This document shows, one piece after another, positions 23,434 through 33,000 of a DNA stretch of 40,639 nucleotides. The notes beneath the pieces are model-generated. The model saw only the letters and a list, made by a program, of their open reading frames with translations, had not been told where the DNA came from and searched no databases. How positions within the stretch are numbered: the stretch's first letter is position 1; the number at the start of each line of letters is the position of its first letter. The DNA lies in the NCBI GenBank assembly GCA_964423615.1, contig CAYRFQ010000070.1, positions 1-40,639 on the forward strand. Reading direction: 5' to 3'. Made by a program: the position numbers and the translations under genes. This DNA comes from CAYRFQ01 sp964423615. Its GTDB lineage: Bacteria; Planctomycetota; Planctomycetia; Gemmatales; Gemmataceae.

Positions 23434-24042
23434 TCATCGGAAGTTCTGAGGGGCGGTTTGACTGTTCTTCGCCGGCTGCGTCACCTTTTTCCCAATAGCG
23501 TGACGGTGGTAAGGAAAAGACGGATCAGCGCGTTTTTGTTTTCGATCGTGGTGGCTCAACTCATTTTGCTCTTTTACCAACCGACTCTGAAATTCCAGAA
23601 GTTGGGGTGCCACCCATGACACGAATCCCGCCAGACTTGCCGCATAGAATCCACCCTCGGCGTCTTGTTGGCATCGACCAAGCGGAGCATTGTGGCCATT
23701 TGTCAGATGCCCGATGTCTCCCGTCGAGACCGGCAACACGACCAACCGGGCTTGAAGACTGAGGCCCCGAAGGACGTCCTCGCCGGTTGCCATGATCAAA
23801 CCGCGAGGTGGGCGTTCGACCCGCAAAGACTCGTCCGAAGACATTCGTCCACGACCCGATCGGTTGCCCTGAGCGCGGAGGACTCTGTCTGCCTTCTTGT
23901 GGAGTCCTTGGATGTCATACAACGAACCCGAGGGACAAAAATCATCGACGACCAAGACGGCGTCCCTCGTTAGGAACGCTAATCCCTCCAATGAGTTCTC
24001 GCTAGAGGAGGGCGCAGGACATGGATCATCGGGAGCACTCAA
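23434..24042 (-). pseudogene. Fragment of a primase/helicase-like protein (DUF927 type), mobile-element remnant
   Basis: The 202-residue frame contains the core of a family found in plasmids, phages and integrative elements, where a DUF927 ATPase domain follows a primase-polymerase. Visible are SLEGLAFLTRDAVLVVDDFCPSGSLYD, a KADRVLRAQGNRSGRGR segment, PPRGLIMATGEDVLRGLSLQARLVVLPV and a FYAASLAGFVSWVAPQL helix. Everything upstream (primase and P-loop parts) is missing, and the frame begins with about 17 residues (MSAPDDPCPAPSSSENS) that do not fit the family. Full-length members are several times longer. No att sites, integrase or IS were seen around it. Assignment rests on recalled family motifs. 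Confidence 0.6.
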
Positions 24043-24163
24043 AAGCGGGTTGCAAACTCCTTGTTCCCCGCAAAAATAGCAGATTCCATAATTTCAGACA
24101 AACTTAACCAACTTGAGTATACCTGCCTTGGCAGGTTTCAATTTCCCTATCCGAGAGTATCTC

Positions 24164-24790
24164 CTACAACCGGAAATCTTTGTGACACTGATTACAACTG
24201 TTGTCGATTGCCGTCGCTGCTTTTTGCACCATTTTGGGAGCTTTCGCTTTGACGGCCTTAACGAAATTCATCGAGGCCTTGTCCATGCTTTTCGCATATT
24301 TGAGCCACTTGGCCGTGGCTTCTCGCTTGTTCTTGTCTTGCTTCATCGGCATGGCGTGGGAAATCTTGGCGATGGCGCTCGTTCGATAGCCCATCTGGAT
24401 CAAGGCTGCCGATTCCTTCTTGAGTTGGCCAGCCATCAAAGGCCCTCTGGTGAGGGCTCGAATCTTGCGCTCGATTCCGTCGATTTCGATCTCGCCCTTC
24501 TGGCCGACCCCGAAGCCGCCTCGCCTACGTGGAGAGAACAGGGTCATGACGTTCAACCATTTGTAGTCCTCGTCATCCGCCGCGGTGATTTTTTTCACAG
24601 TAGACTTCGTGAGCGAAACGATCGTATCCTTTTTCTTCCCAGTGCCCACGGCTTCAGCGACCTTGTCCGTCTCAGTTTGGACAGTTTTCATGATCTTGGC
24701 ATCGCCGACAGTCGCGGAGACACTGAAAATTAGTGGTGAGGCGGCCAACACGGCAACTCCGGCCAAAACCAAACGAGTGATCGTGTTCAT
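24164..24790 (-). CDS. Class II c-type cytochrome (cytochrome c'-like), copy 2
   Basis: Periplasmic protein of 208 residues. The signal peptide (MNTITRLVLAGVAVLAASPLIFSVSA) is followed by a helical protein ending in CNQCHKDFRL, a heme-binding CxxCH a few residues from the C-terminus, as in cytochrome c' and c556. It is larger than the usual 130 residues because of a middle part (ADDEDYKWLNVMTLFSPRRRGGFGVG). The upstream gene is a clear paralogue with the same layout. ATG 24790 is supported by GGAG seven bases upstream. It likely carries one electron to or from the cytochrome bc-type complex encoded upstream; a role in NO binding is possible but unproven. A terminator separates it from copy 1. 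Confidence 0.85.
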   Translation of the reverse strand: MNTITRLVLAGVAVLAASPLIFSVSATVGDAKIMKTVQTETDKVAEAVGTGKKKDTIVSLTKSTVKKITAADDEDYKWLNVMTLFSPRRRGGFGVGQKGEIEIDGIERKIRALTRGPLMAGQLKKESAALIQMGYRTSAIAKISHAMPMKQDKNKREATAKWLKYAKSMDKASMNFVKAVKAKAPKMVQKAATAIDNSCNQCHKDFRL

Positions 24791-24855
24791 AATGTTTCTC
24801 CGGGTTCGATCGGTAAATGGAAAAGTGTGGGTCTTGGTTGCGGCGTAAGGTAGGC

Positions 24856-24897
24856 GCAAAAGAAAGGGGCCAAGTGATGACCTCGGCCCCGTTTTGC
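24856..24897 (-). terminator. Intrinsic terminator between the two cytochrome genes
   Basis: On the minus strand GGGGCC pairs with GGCCCC (24885-24890 and 24866-24871), flanked by GCAAAA/TTTTGC, and is followed by TTTCTTTT. It lies about 26 bases after the stop of cytochrome copy 1. A-rich flanks make it potentially bidirectional. Confidence 0.6.
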
Positions 24898-24922
24898 ATA
24901 TATCGATTCTGGCGTGCTCGGC

Positions 24923-25552
24923 TTACAGGCGGAAATCGCCGTGGCAGCTTTGGCAGGTGTTGTCCAACATCGTCGCGGCTTTCTTGACAGCAGCAGGCGA
25001 CTTGGATTTGACAGCCTTGATGAAGTCCTGAGACGCCTTCTCCATGTCCTTCGAATACTTCAACCATTTGCCCTTGGCCGGTCGGTTGTTCTTGTCATTC
25101 ATCACCGGCATGGCGTGTGAGATCTTGGCGATGGCGATCGTTCGATTCGCCATCTTGATCAGAGCAGGCGTGTAGGTCTTGAGCTTGCTCGGGCTTGGTT
25201 GATCACGGTCGAGTCCACGGAGCATTCGTTCGATACCGTCGGGGAACACTTCGTTGGCCTTCTCGCCAACGCCAAAGCCACCCCGCTTCCGTGGCTTGAA
25301 CAAGGCCATGACATTGAGGATTGCGTATTCTTCGTCGTCAACCTTGTAGATCGTCTTGACCGCCGATTTGACCAACGGTGCGATGGCATCGGCTTTCTTG
25401 CCAGCAGCCACGGCATCAGCCACTTTGTCGACAGGCGGCGTGATGGCCTTCATGATTTTGTCATCACCGACGGTTGCGGGGACGCCAAAAATCAGTGGGG
25501 AAGCAGCCAACACGGCAACCCCGGCCAAAAGCAAACGAGTGATCAGTTTCAT
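24923..25552 (-). CDS. Class II c-type cytochrome (cytochrome c'-like), copy 1
   Basis: Paralogue of the next gene, 209 residues: signal peptide MKLITRLLLAGVAVLAASPLIFGVPA, the same central block (KVDDEEYAILNVMALFKPRKRGGFGVGEKA), the same IAIAKISHAMPV segment and the same end with heme motif CQSCHGDFRL. Start ATG 25552 has an excellent AGGAGG six bases upstream, the strongest site in this cluster. It lies 106 bases after the cytochrome b-c gene on the same strand. The pair probably serves as soluble electron carriers for the bc-type complex. Confidence 0.86.
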   Translation of the reverse strand: MKLITRLLLAGVAVLAASPLIFGVPATVGDDKIMKAITPPVDKVADAVAAGKKADAIAPLVKSAVKTIYKVDDEEYAILNVMALFKPRKRGGFGVGEKANEVFPDGIERMLRGLDRDQPSPSKLKTYTPALIKMANRTIAIAKISHAMPVMNDKNNRPAKGKWLKYSKDMEKASQDFIKAVKSKSPAAVKKAATMLDNTCQSCHGDFRL

Positions 25553-25658
25553 CACGTTCCTCCTAAAGTAAGTCAATCAGGCGAGAGAACTATTGCTGGG
25601 ATTTTGTATCTTGCCGTCTTCTTGGGGCAGACGCAAGAACCAATTGATAGTTTCGAAA

Positions 25659-28361
25659 CTACTCCTCTTCCTTTTTCTTGACGCCCGTGATTTCTTGCCC
25701 ACCGAATACAACACGGTCATCCCCACTAAAGTACCGGATCAAGATTTCCCGGTCGATGTCACGGATTTGGGAAAACTGTAGTTTCTTGACGCGCTCTTTC
25801 ACTTCCTTGGCGAGCGACTCGAACTGTTCCTTGTGCTCTTCCTTCTTGATGTTGAAGTCAAGCAGATATTTGTAACGGTCCTGCTTCATATTTAAAGTTA
25901 TGAGAGCCTTATAATTCTCTTTCATCAATTCGCCTTCCTCTCCGGTCCAATCTCGGAAGGCAGGCATGATGTTGTCAGCTCCAAACATCTTTTCATGGTC
26001 TGGGTTCCGCAAGAGTTCGATGAACCACTGGCGCGAACCGTACCCAGTCAAGTCGATCGCTGTCTTTCGGTCGGAAACACCTTCGTAGGCGTGACAATTG
26101 GTGCAATCGTACTTTCCTTTGAACAAGTCGAAGCCGACCTTGTCTTCACCCTTCCAACTCGTTCCGACGGGGTGTTTCGCCAACCAACCGGCAATTTTCC
26201 CAAGCTCGTCGTCGACTTTTTTCTGTGCGACTTTGACATCGATGTTTTTCTCTTCGGCCTCGAACTTGGCATCGAGATACATGCCTTTCATGTGGGCGAC
26301 CATACTGTTGCCGAATTTGTATCTGGCTCTTCTTCCTTTTCCCTTCACGCCCATACGCTGGTAGAAGTATTCACTTCCTGGAGCTTTCAAGAATTCATGG
26401 AGCCAGACTTCCCCGCCGAACCCACCGAGATCCGGAGCTGAAAACGTGACGTTTTTGTGACTCTCCAGGTCGGTCGTCTTCCAGTCGGTGTTGCCCAACT
26501 CACCGTAACTGTGGCAAGTGCCGCAGTGCTTCAAGAAGACCGTTTGGAATTGGGTCTTGGGGTCTTTGCGCAGCAGGTACAGCCCGCCTTCCGGGGGAAC
26601 ACCTTGCGTCCAGGCTAATTCGATGGCCCGAGCCGCTGATTTTTCGGCTGCCTTGAGTTCTTTTTGGTAAGACTTGGCGTGGTCGATGGCTTTCTGGAAC
26701 TCCTCGGCCGATGTCTTGTCGCCCTTCTCGAACTCATCAATACTATCTTGCAACTGTTTCTGGAGCTTGATCTTGGTTTCTTCCAGTTGCTCGGGAACGG
26801 TGACGTTGGGATTCATGGCAATGTAGATCCCCGCACCCGTGGCCAGAAAACCAACGAGCAGAACGGCATACGAAAGCACTCGGACGATTCCGCGAATCAC
26901 TTTTTGTGTAATTACCGGCATGATCGCGAGGTGCAACAACCAGAATCCCGCCACAGCCGGAATCAACACGAGAGCAATCCGTGTCAACAGACCGCGACAG
27001 AGTTCTCTCGTCGCGTCGTCTTCGAGGGAAATCCATGGAGACGTATCGTCCGCCAGCGCCAAACACGTCAGCGAAGCTGCGGCCGTGATCAACATCATCA
27101 CCATCAACACCGCAAAGGCATGCCCAAACGGCTTCATCTTTCCGACGATAAAAGCGAGTCCGAACAAGATCACCGATATCCACGCTGGCCCCAACAGAAT
27201 TCGCGTCACCAAGGCAAATTCCGTTGGTTTAAGCATCTTCGGCATGACCGCGAGATAAGTCAGTCCCCCCGCAGCCCCAAGACTCAACAGCAACATCACC
27301 CCGCCGAAAATCTTGCTCGCCAACCCCATCTTGTTCGAACCAAGGAACGGCAAGATGAAAAGTAACAATCCAATCGCGCTGGGAATCACCACCGTACCCA
27401 CGACGACCAAATCGTCCGTGAAGTATTTCAGCATCTGGAACAAGAACAGGAAGTACCACTCCGGTCGAGCCGGATAGGCCGTTGCCCTGTCAGCAGGAGC
27501 ATCGAGATTCGCTCCCATTCCTTCCTGGCCTTTCCCGGCGAGTTCTTCGTAGAGCCCTGGCTTCGCTCCGTCCGCAGCCTCGCGCGGCGGAACTTCGTGC
27601 CCGTGCCCGTTAACAACAAGAAACACCATCAGTCCGAATATGGCCAAGCAGACCAACAAATCGCGGAACGCTTGATCGGGCCAGAACCAGCCTTTCTTCT
27701 TCTCGGCGTCTTCCTGTTTGTGCGTGACGCCGTGTTTCCGGAAGACCGCAATGTGGGCGATCACCAACACCATTAGCAATCCCGGCAGGATGGCAACGTG
27801 CAACGCGAAAAAGCGAGAGACGGTCGCATTCCCGTACTCGGGACCCCCCAACACAATTTGTTTGATTTGCGGCCCGATGATGGGCACACCCTCGGCGATC
27901 TTGGTAGACACCTGCGTCGCGTAGTAACCCTTCTGATCCCACGGCAACAGATATCCTGTGAGGCTCAAACCCAACACTAACCCCATTAACGCCAGACCGA
28001 GCCACCAGTTGATCTCTCGCGGCGGGAGGTGGGCGCCAGCAATCACCACTTGGAGCATGTGGAGGGCAAGCAACACCACCATCGTCTGAGAACCAAAATG
28101 ATGTAGCCCGCGAATGAACCAACCAAAGTCCATCTCATATTGGATGAAATAAACGCTTCGCCAGGCGTTCTCGGCACTGGGGCTATAAGCCGTCATGAGC
28201 ATCACGCCCGTGACGAGTTGGACGACGAACACGAAAGAAAGACAACTACCCCAAACGTAACGCCATTTCGCGCCGCCTGGGATGCCTTCGATCAGCATCA
28301 GGTCAATGAATTTCTTCAAGCCCGTGCGATGACCAATCCAGTTACCAAATGCTTTAAACAC
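25659..28361 (-). CDS. Cytochrome b fused to a diheme c-type domain (bc complex subunit)
   Basis: Inner-membrane protein of 900 residues. Residues 1-210 form the cytochrome b N-terminal bundle with heme ligands H87/H101 in one helix and H188/H203 in another; 14 residues lie between the latter pair, as in cytochrome b6 rather than mitochondrial-type b. Residues about 230-520 form the C-terminal (subunit IV-like) part with the quinol-site motif PEWY (300-303) and extra hydrophobic segments. Residues about 530-600 are a coiled linker. The periplasmic end has two c-type heme sites, CGTCH (613-617) and CTNCH (753-757). The start is GTG 28361 with AAAGGA six bases upstream. Genes for the Rieske protein (upstream) and two cytochromes (downstream) complete a quinol:cytochrome c oxidoreductase module. 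Confidence 0.93.
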   Translation of the reverse strand: MFKAFGNWIGHRTGLKKFIDLMLIEGIPGGAKWRYVWGSCLSFVFVVQLVTGVMLMTAYSPSAENAWRSVYFIQYEMDFGWFIRGLHHFGSQTMVVLLALHMLQVVIAGAHLPPREINWWLGLALMGLVLGLSLTGYLLPWDQKGYYATQVSTKIAEGVPIIGPQIKQIVLGGPEYGNATVSRFFALHVAILPGLLMVLVIAHIAVFRKHGVTHKQEDAEKKKGWFWPDQAFRDLLVCLAIFGLMVFLVVNGHGHEVPPREAADGAKPGLYEELAGKGQEGMGANLDAPADRATAYPARPEWYFLFLFQMLKYFTDDLVVVGTVVIPSAIGLLLFILPFLGSNKMGLASKIFGGVMLLLSLGAAGGLTYLAVMPKMLKPTEFALVTRILLGPAWISVILFGLAFIVGKMKPFGHAFAVLMVMMLITAAASLTCLALADDTSPWISLEDDATRELCRGLLTRIALVLIPAVAGFWLLHLAIMPVITQKVIRGIVRVLSYAVLLVGFLATGAGIYIAMNPNVTVPEQLEETKIKLQKQLQDSIDEFEKGDKTSAEEFQKAIDHAKSYQKELKAAEKSAARAIELAWTQGVPPEGGLYLLRKDPKTQFQTVFLKHCGTCHSYGELGNTDWKTTDLESHKNVTFSAPDLGGFGGEVWLHEFLKAPGSEYFYQRMGVKGKGRRARYKFGNSMVAHMKGMYLDAKFEAEEKNIDVKVAQKKVDDELGKIAGWLAKHPVGTSWKGEDKVGFDLFKGKYDCTNCHAYEGVSDRKTAIDLTGYGSRQWFIELLRNPDHEKMFGADNIMPAFRDWTGEEGELMKENYKALITLNMKQDRYKYLLDFNIKKEEHKEQFESLAKEVKERVKKLQFSQIRDIDREILIRYFSGDDRVVFGGQEITGVKKKEEE

Positions 28362-28367
28362 GATGAT

Positions 28368-28373
28368 TCCTTT
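28368..28373 (-). promoter_or_regulatory. Shine-Dalgarno site supporting a GTG start
   Basis: AAAGGA on the minus strand lies six bases before the GTG at 28361. The first codons after this GTG (FKAFGNWIGHRTGL) match the usual beginning of cytochrome b, so the GTG is taken as the start. Confidence 0.6.
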
Positions 28374-28521
28374 AATTACCGACTCGACAATGGGTGGGGG
28401 GAGGACGAAGCCGAGACAGACACGCGTTCCGGGACCGTTCGCGGCCAGAGAGGTTCACGCGTCCGAGGCTCGCTTGCGAATCTCTGCGTCAACCGTTTTC
28501 ATCTTGAGGGTGTTAACTGAA

Positions 28522-29169
28522 TCAAGTAACGTTCCACTCTTTCGCATCGGGATCTTGTCCGTCCGATGGCTTCTTGAGCGGCCCGTACTGGACCATCACG
28601 GACCCATCGTCTTTGTTGACATCGACTCTGTTGGCCCGGAACATGGCGTGGGGAGAGGGATTGCTGGTGTTCGTGCGATTTCCATTCAGTTGGAATTCGC
28701 CACCATGGCAAGGACATAAAAAGGAAGTCTTCTCGGCCTGCACTTCGCCGGTGAAGTTGATGGTACAACCAAGGTGCGGGCACGTTGTCGACAAACACGT
28801 CACCTCGTCGTTCTCGTCCTTGATCAAATAGACACGACCAATGATTTCATTCGGGTAAAGGGTCGGACCGTCACGGCGAGTTTCCCGAATCACGAATAGT
28901 TTCGGTTCGTTGGTATTAAGATCGCCTAGATTGGCGAGTTTTTTCAGCTTACCCGACGTAGACTTTCGTTTCAGCGGGTCGACCAAGAGGGCAATCCCTG
29001 GTGCGACCAGAATCGCTCCAAACAATCCACCGAGGATGCCCGTCAACCATTTGAAGAACCCCCGACGTGTGTCGCCCTGAGGTGGTTGCTCGGAATGCCC
29101 GTGGGATTGTTCGGAATAAGGCTGGTTTGGGGTAGATTCCAAATCGTGGGGGTGTGAAGGTGGGGACAT
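28522..29169 (-). CDS. Rieske [2Fe-2S] protein of the cytochrome bc complex
   Basis: Protein of 215 residues. A hydrophilic start (SHPHDLESTPNQPYSEQSH) leads to a twin-arginine-like signal anchor RRGFFKWLTGILGGLFGAILVAPGIALL. The periplasmic domain binds the cluster through CPHLGCTINF and CPCHGGEFQLNG, with the two Cys and two His in place. It accepts an electron from quinol at the Qo site of the cytochrome b encoded 160 bases downstream and passes it to a c-type heme. ATG 29169 is chosen because GAGG/AAAGG precedes it; an earlier in-frame ATG at 29262 has no site and would place 31 non-family residues in front. It is the first gene of the respiratory cluster. Confidence 0.93.
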   Translation of the reverse strand: MSPPSHPHDLESTPNQPYSEQSHGHSEQPPQGDTRRGFFKWLTGILGGLFGAILVAPGIALLVDPLKRKSTSGKLKKLANLGDLNTNEPKLFVIRETRRDGPTLYPNEIIGRVYLIKDENDEVTCLSTTCPHLGCTINFTGEVQAEKTSFLCPCHGGEFQLNGNRTNTSNPSPHAMFRANRVDVNKDDGSVMVQYGPLKKPSDGQDPDAKEWNVT

Positions 29170-29407
29170 CTTCCTTTCCTCGTTGCTATTGGCCAAGCCC
29201 GAAAAGTGCCGGCTGGTGGTTGAGCCTTTCAGGTGTCTCATCTTTGATACGCCCAAAGGCAAAAATTTATCCTAACTCGAATGAAATGGGATGTACAGTT
29301 CTTTATTTGTGTACAGACCACCCGGTTGGTGGATGTGGTACATCTTTCAAGCAAGGTTCCTTGGACCGAGGTTGTTCAGCGAAGTCGCTTCTTGTGTCTT
29401 CTTGGAT

Positions 29408-29535
29408 AGTTAAACTGCCTTCAGATAGAGACCCTAACTTGTCCCTTGAACGGCAATCCCGCTTTCGAAAGTCGAGAGAGCCTTCGAAACCCATGGTCCG
29501 ATGCTCAAAGTCCTGCGTCCCGCTTGTGTTGTTGG
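29408..29535. repeat. Dispersed repeat, third copy
   Basis: The words TAAACTGCCTT, AGAGACC, GAGAGAGCCTTCGAAACCCA and CTCAAAGTCCT occur in the same order and spacing as in 1491-1650, about 80 % alike over the best 40 bases by eye. The end TTGTTGGATCAAT resembles CTGTTGGATAAAC near 188-200. Confidence 0.5.
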
Positions 29536-29990
29536 ATCAATAAAGTGCCGTGCTTTGGTTTGTAAGCTCCGAAGGAGGGATAGATCAACAGACACAATAT
29601 GACCGTAATACAGTCCAAAGCAAGCTTCTCCCAACCATCCTAAACGGGATAACCATTTATTCCGACGATGCTTGTGCAATCTTTTTTCACAAACAAACCG
29701 ACCCTATCCAAAAGATTGGTCGGACCCCCGATTGAATCTCCGTCGAGACCCTCAAGTGCTAAAATTCTTGACCAGAACTCGGAGTCAGTTGTACGATCGA
29801 AAGAGGACATCAAAGAGAGCGCATTCCATGTAGCTCTCCTTCTCAAACTTGTGAAGTCAAAACGGCCTGGTTCCAAGCTGAGCACTCCAGACAGTTCCCT
29901 TCGTCGAACACAAAGCGGAGTGATCGGTCGCACCTCCAGCTCTGCTCTCGAACCGACCTTCTCGAACTAAATCTCCTTTCCCTTCGACAA

Positions 29991-30075
29991 AGTTTTCGAC
30001 GACGACCTGTCGGAGCAAAACGACCAAAAAAACCAGGAGTTTTCGACGACGACCTATCGGAGCGAAAACGACCAA
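29991..30075. repeat. Two tandem copies of a 36-37 base unit
   Basis: AGTTTTCGACGACGACCT begins both copies (29991 and 30039) and both end with AAAACGACCAA; they differ at two positions (G/A substitution and one extra G). The second copy ends 19 bases before the ATG of the large TPR gene, so the unit sits in its leader or promoter. Confidence 0.75.
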
Positions 30076-30094
30076 GTAACATTGAGATCCATCC

Positions 30095-33000
30095 ATGAAA
30101 CATCTGTGGTTCAGCTTCCTTGCCCTGAGTCTATTTGCAGTCTCCTCCGCCAACGGGTTGGCTCAGGAAACAACGGAAATACAGTTGAAGTTCGCCAAGG
30201 GTTTACGGGCGAACCGGCTTTCGGACCTCGCCCTGGACTATCTCCAAAAAGTTCAGAAAGGAGTCAAGGGAGACCTGGCTCTACAAAAACAGTTGGGGTT
30301 GGAGATCGCCCGAACACAGGTGAGCCTGGCTGCTGAGAAAGTTCCCTCCCAACGGCTCCCATTACTGGAACAAGCCAAGAAGACACTCACCCAATTTCAG
30401 AAGCAAAACCAGGGAACCCTCGCTGGGGCTAAATTGACCCTCGAAATTGCCAAGATCGAGGGTTACGCGGCTCAGGCCTTGTTGGGGCAGTCTTACCGCC
30501 AAGAGGACAAAGAGGACCAAACCAAGTACAGTCAACGAGCCAAGATTCAGTTCCGACGGGCCAACGACCAGTTCAAGGCTGCCGTGAAGGAATTGGCAAC
30601 TCTCACGAGCACAAGTCCGAAGGCCAGAGGCGAATGGCTTCGTGCCAAATTCGAGCAGGCCAAGAGTTTGACAAACACGGTTGCCGCCTACAGCGACTTC
30701 GACGCTCTCGACACGACGGAGCGCCGTAAACGGAGCACGCTCTTGCAAGATGCCGAAAAGCTGCTCAAGGAAATCCGCAAAGTAGACATCGCCAGGTCCG
30801 AACTCTATTTCATGACCCTGGCGTGGTCGATCGAGATCGCCCAGGAATTGAAGGACTGGCCCAAAGCCAACACGTTGGTCGGAAATTTCTTCTCGAATTA
30901 CAAGGACAATCCAAAAGCCGCGCGAGGCTCTCGGTGGGCGTCCTATTTCTACATCCGTGGCCTTGCGCTCAACGAGGAGGTCGAAGACCGGCTCCAGGCA
31001 ACCGTCAAGGTCGGCGAAGCCTGGCTCCAGGCGTATCCCAAGTACCACACGACGCCGGAAGGCCAGGGCGTGCGGTATGAGTTGGCTCTTGCTTACCTGA
31101 ACATCGGCGAGACGCTCAAGAAGGACGACGAGAAGAAGGCTCAAGGGTATTTCACCAAGGCCGAAAACCTGTTCTTCGCCATCGCCGACAGCGACAGTGA
31201 CCTCGCCGCCCAGGCCAACAACTATTATGTCCAACTCCGCCGACGGACCATCCAGGATCTCACTCTCGAAGATTTAAACACCTTCAACGATTGTTTCCTC
31301 AAGGGAAACCTCGAGTACCTCGAATTCAAAAAAGTCCAGCAAGAATATCTCGAGGCTAATAAATCCAACCAGAAAGAACGCGAACAGGCACGCGACAAAC
31401 AACTGGGAAAAGTCACCCAGGCCTTCGACCGGGCGTTGATGCTCGCCACAGATTTCACTTCACCCCGAAAAATCTACAACATCTACTTGTGGAAAGCGTT
31501 CATCTTCCTGGCCGCGAACGACCCTTACCGAGCGACCATAGCGAGCGAGTACCTCGCGCGACTTGATCCACCCGTCCCGCAATCGTCGACGGGGGCCGAA
31601 TATGCCCTCCAGGCGGCAACGATGGTCTACAGCGAGAACCAAAACAAAATCAATAAACAAAAAATAACAGACCTCGCGAAGTTCATCGTCGAAGATCGTA
31701 AGGCCCAATGGAAACATTTGCAGTGTTATCCCGTCGCGCACTACCAACTGGCGATTTTCGCCATGCAAGACCGCGACCAGGATGCCGCCCTCTTCCACCT
31801 TGAACAACTCCCACCGACTTACTCCGGTTATCTCCAAGCTCAGTGTCAGATGGCCCTGATGGCCCTCGGGGCCCAGAAAGGCATCCGCGATAAAAAGAAG
31901 CTGGCCAAATACGACAAAAAAGCACGTGAGGCATTCCAACGCGTCGAAGCCGCTTACACGAATACCGAAAAGAACAAGATCGAATTGCCTGCCGGTACAC
32001 TTCCGCTGTATTTCGGAACGCAGGTCGAGTATTCGAGAATTCTCTACTCCGATGCCATTGCAGTCTTGAAAAAAGACAAGAAAATGGCCAGCGCTGAGTT
32101 CAAGAGGATGGACGACTTCCTGACTCGCTTGATCTCGCGTTTCGAGAAGACCCGCAAGACAAAAGACGCAGCCGGCGATTGGAAGATCCCCCAGGAATCG
32201 CAAAAGCAGATCGAAACCACACTCTACACACTCCGCAAGTACAGCCGACTTGGCCAAGTTCAACTCGCCAGCGTCGCCGGAGAGCACATCCAAGTCGTAA
32301 ACTTGACGGCACCAACGATCAAACGCATCGAAAAACTCACCAAAGACAAGAAAAGTGTGGAGTTGCGAGACTACGACGTCACCCGCCAACTCCTAGGATA
32401 CGCGTTGCGGTCCCACATCCAAAAGGGCGACCTTTCCGCTGCCCGCAAGTCCTTTGCCTTGTTGCAAAAGATACGCGACGCCTCCAGCTTCCTCGACATG
32501 AAGTCCCAACGGAACAAAGTCCTCGAAGGCTTAATTTTCGACCTCAATCGTCAGTTGCGAACGCTACGCGAAGAAGACAAAGCCGAACAACTCCAGGCCA
32601 CCATTAGCAACTATACCGAGTTCTTCGACGGGTTCGCCAAGAACGAATCACTCAACTACAACCAGACACTCTTTTTGGCGAACGCCTACGCCTCTCTCGA
32701 AAAACACCAAAAAGCGGCCGAACTGTATGCCAAAGTTCCGATGCCCGAGGCTCCCGAAATTCCCGAAGGAGCCGACGCCAAGACCCTAGAGAAATCGAAA
32801 GAAGCGCACGAGAAAGAAGTCCTCGTATGGTGGTTAATGCAATCGATGTACGCGGAGCAACTCCGCAAAGCCGGGAAACTCGACGAAGCCTACAAGGTCG
32901 CCATGAAAGTTTTGACGACCAAGGAGGCTAATGGGAAACTGCAAGCCCGCCAACAACTGAACCACATTTACGAAGCCCGTGGGCTATGGGCCAAGGCGGC

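Larger units (their letters stand above)
29170..30094. other. Intergenic region with dispersed and tandem repeats
   Basis: Lies between the divergent Rieske (minus) and TPR (plus) genes. 29408-29535 is a third copy of the repeat also seen near 126-205 and 1491-1650. 29991-30075 holds two tandem copies of a 36-37 base unit. No gene, and no clear promoter, was found. Confidence 0.5.

Noticed and set aside
24120..24136. Palindrome ACCTGCCTTGGCAGGT as terminator of cytochrome copy 2
   Set aside because: No T-run follows on the minus strand; with a two-base centre it is as likely a protein-binding site or chance.
26664..27365. 233-codon plus-strand frame opposite cytochrome b
   Set aside because: Antisense shadow; the product is a low-complexity Arg/Gln/His-rich chain.
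29991..30075. Direct repeats as a CRISPR array
   Set aside because: Only two copies, with a 12-base separation, no leader and no cas genes.
30362..32389. Two long minus-strand frames (290 and 309 codons) opposite the large TPR gene
   Set aside because: They arise from the Lys/Glu-rich codon pattern of the TPR gene read in reverse; their sequence resembles no protein family.
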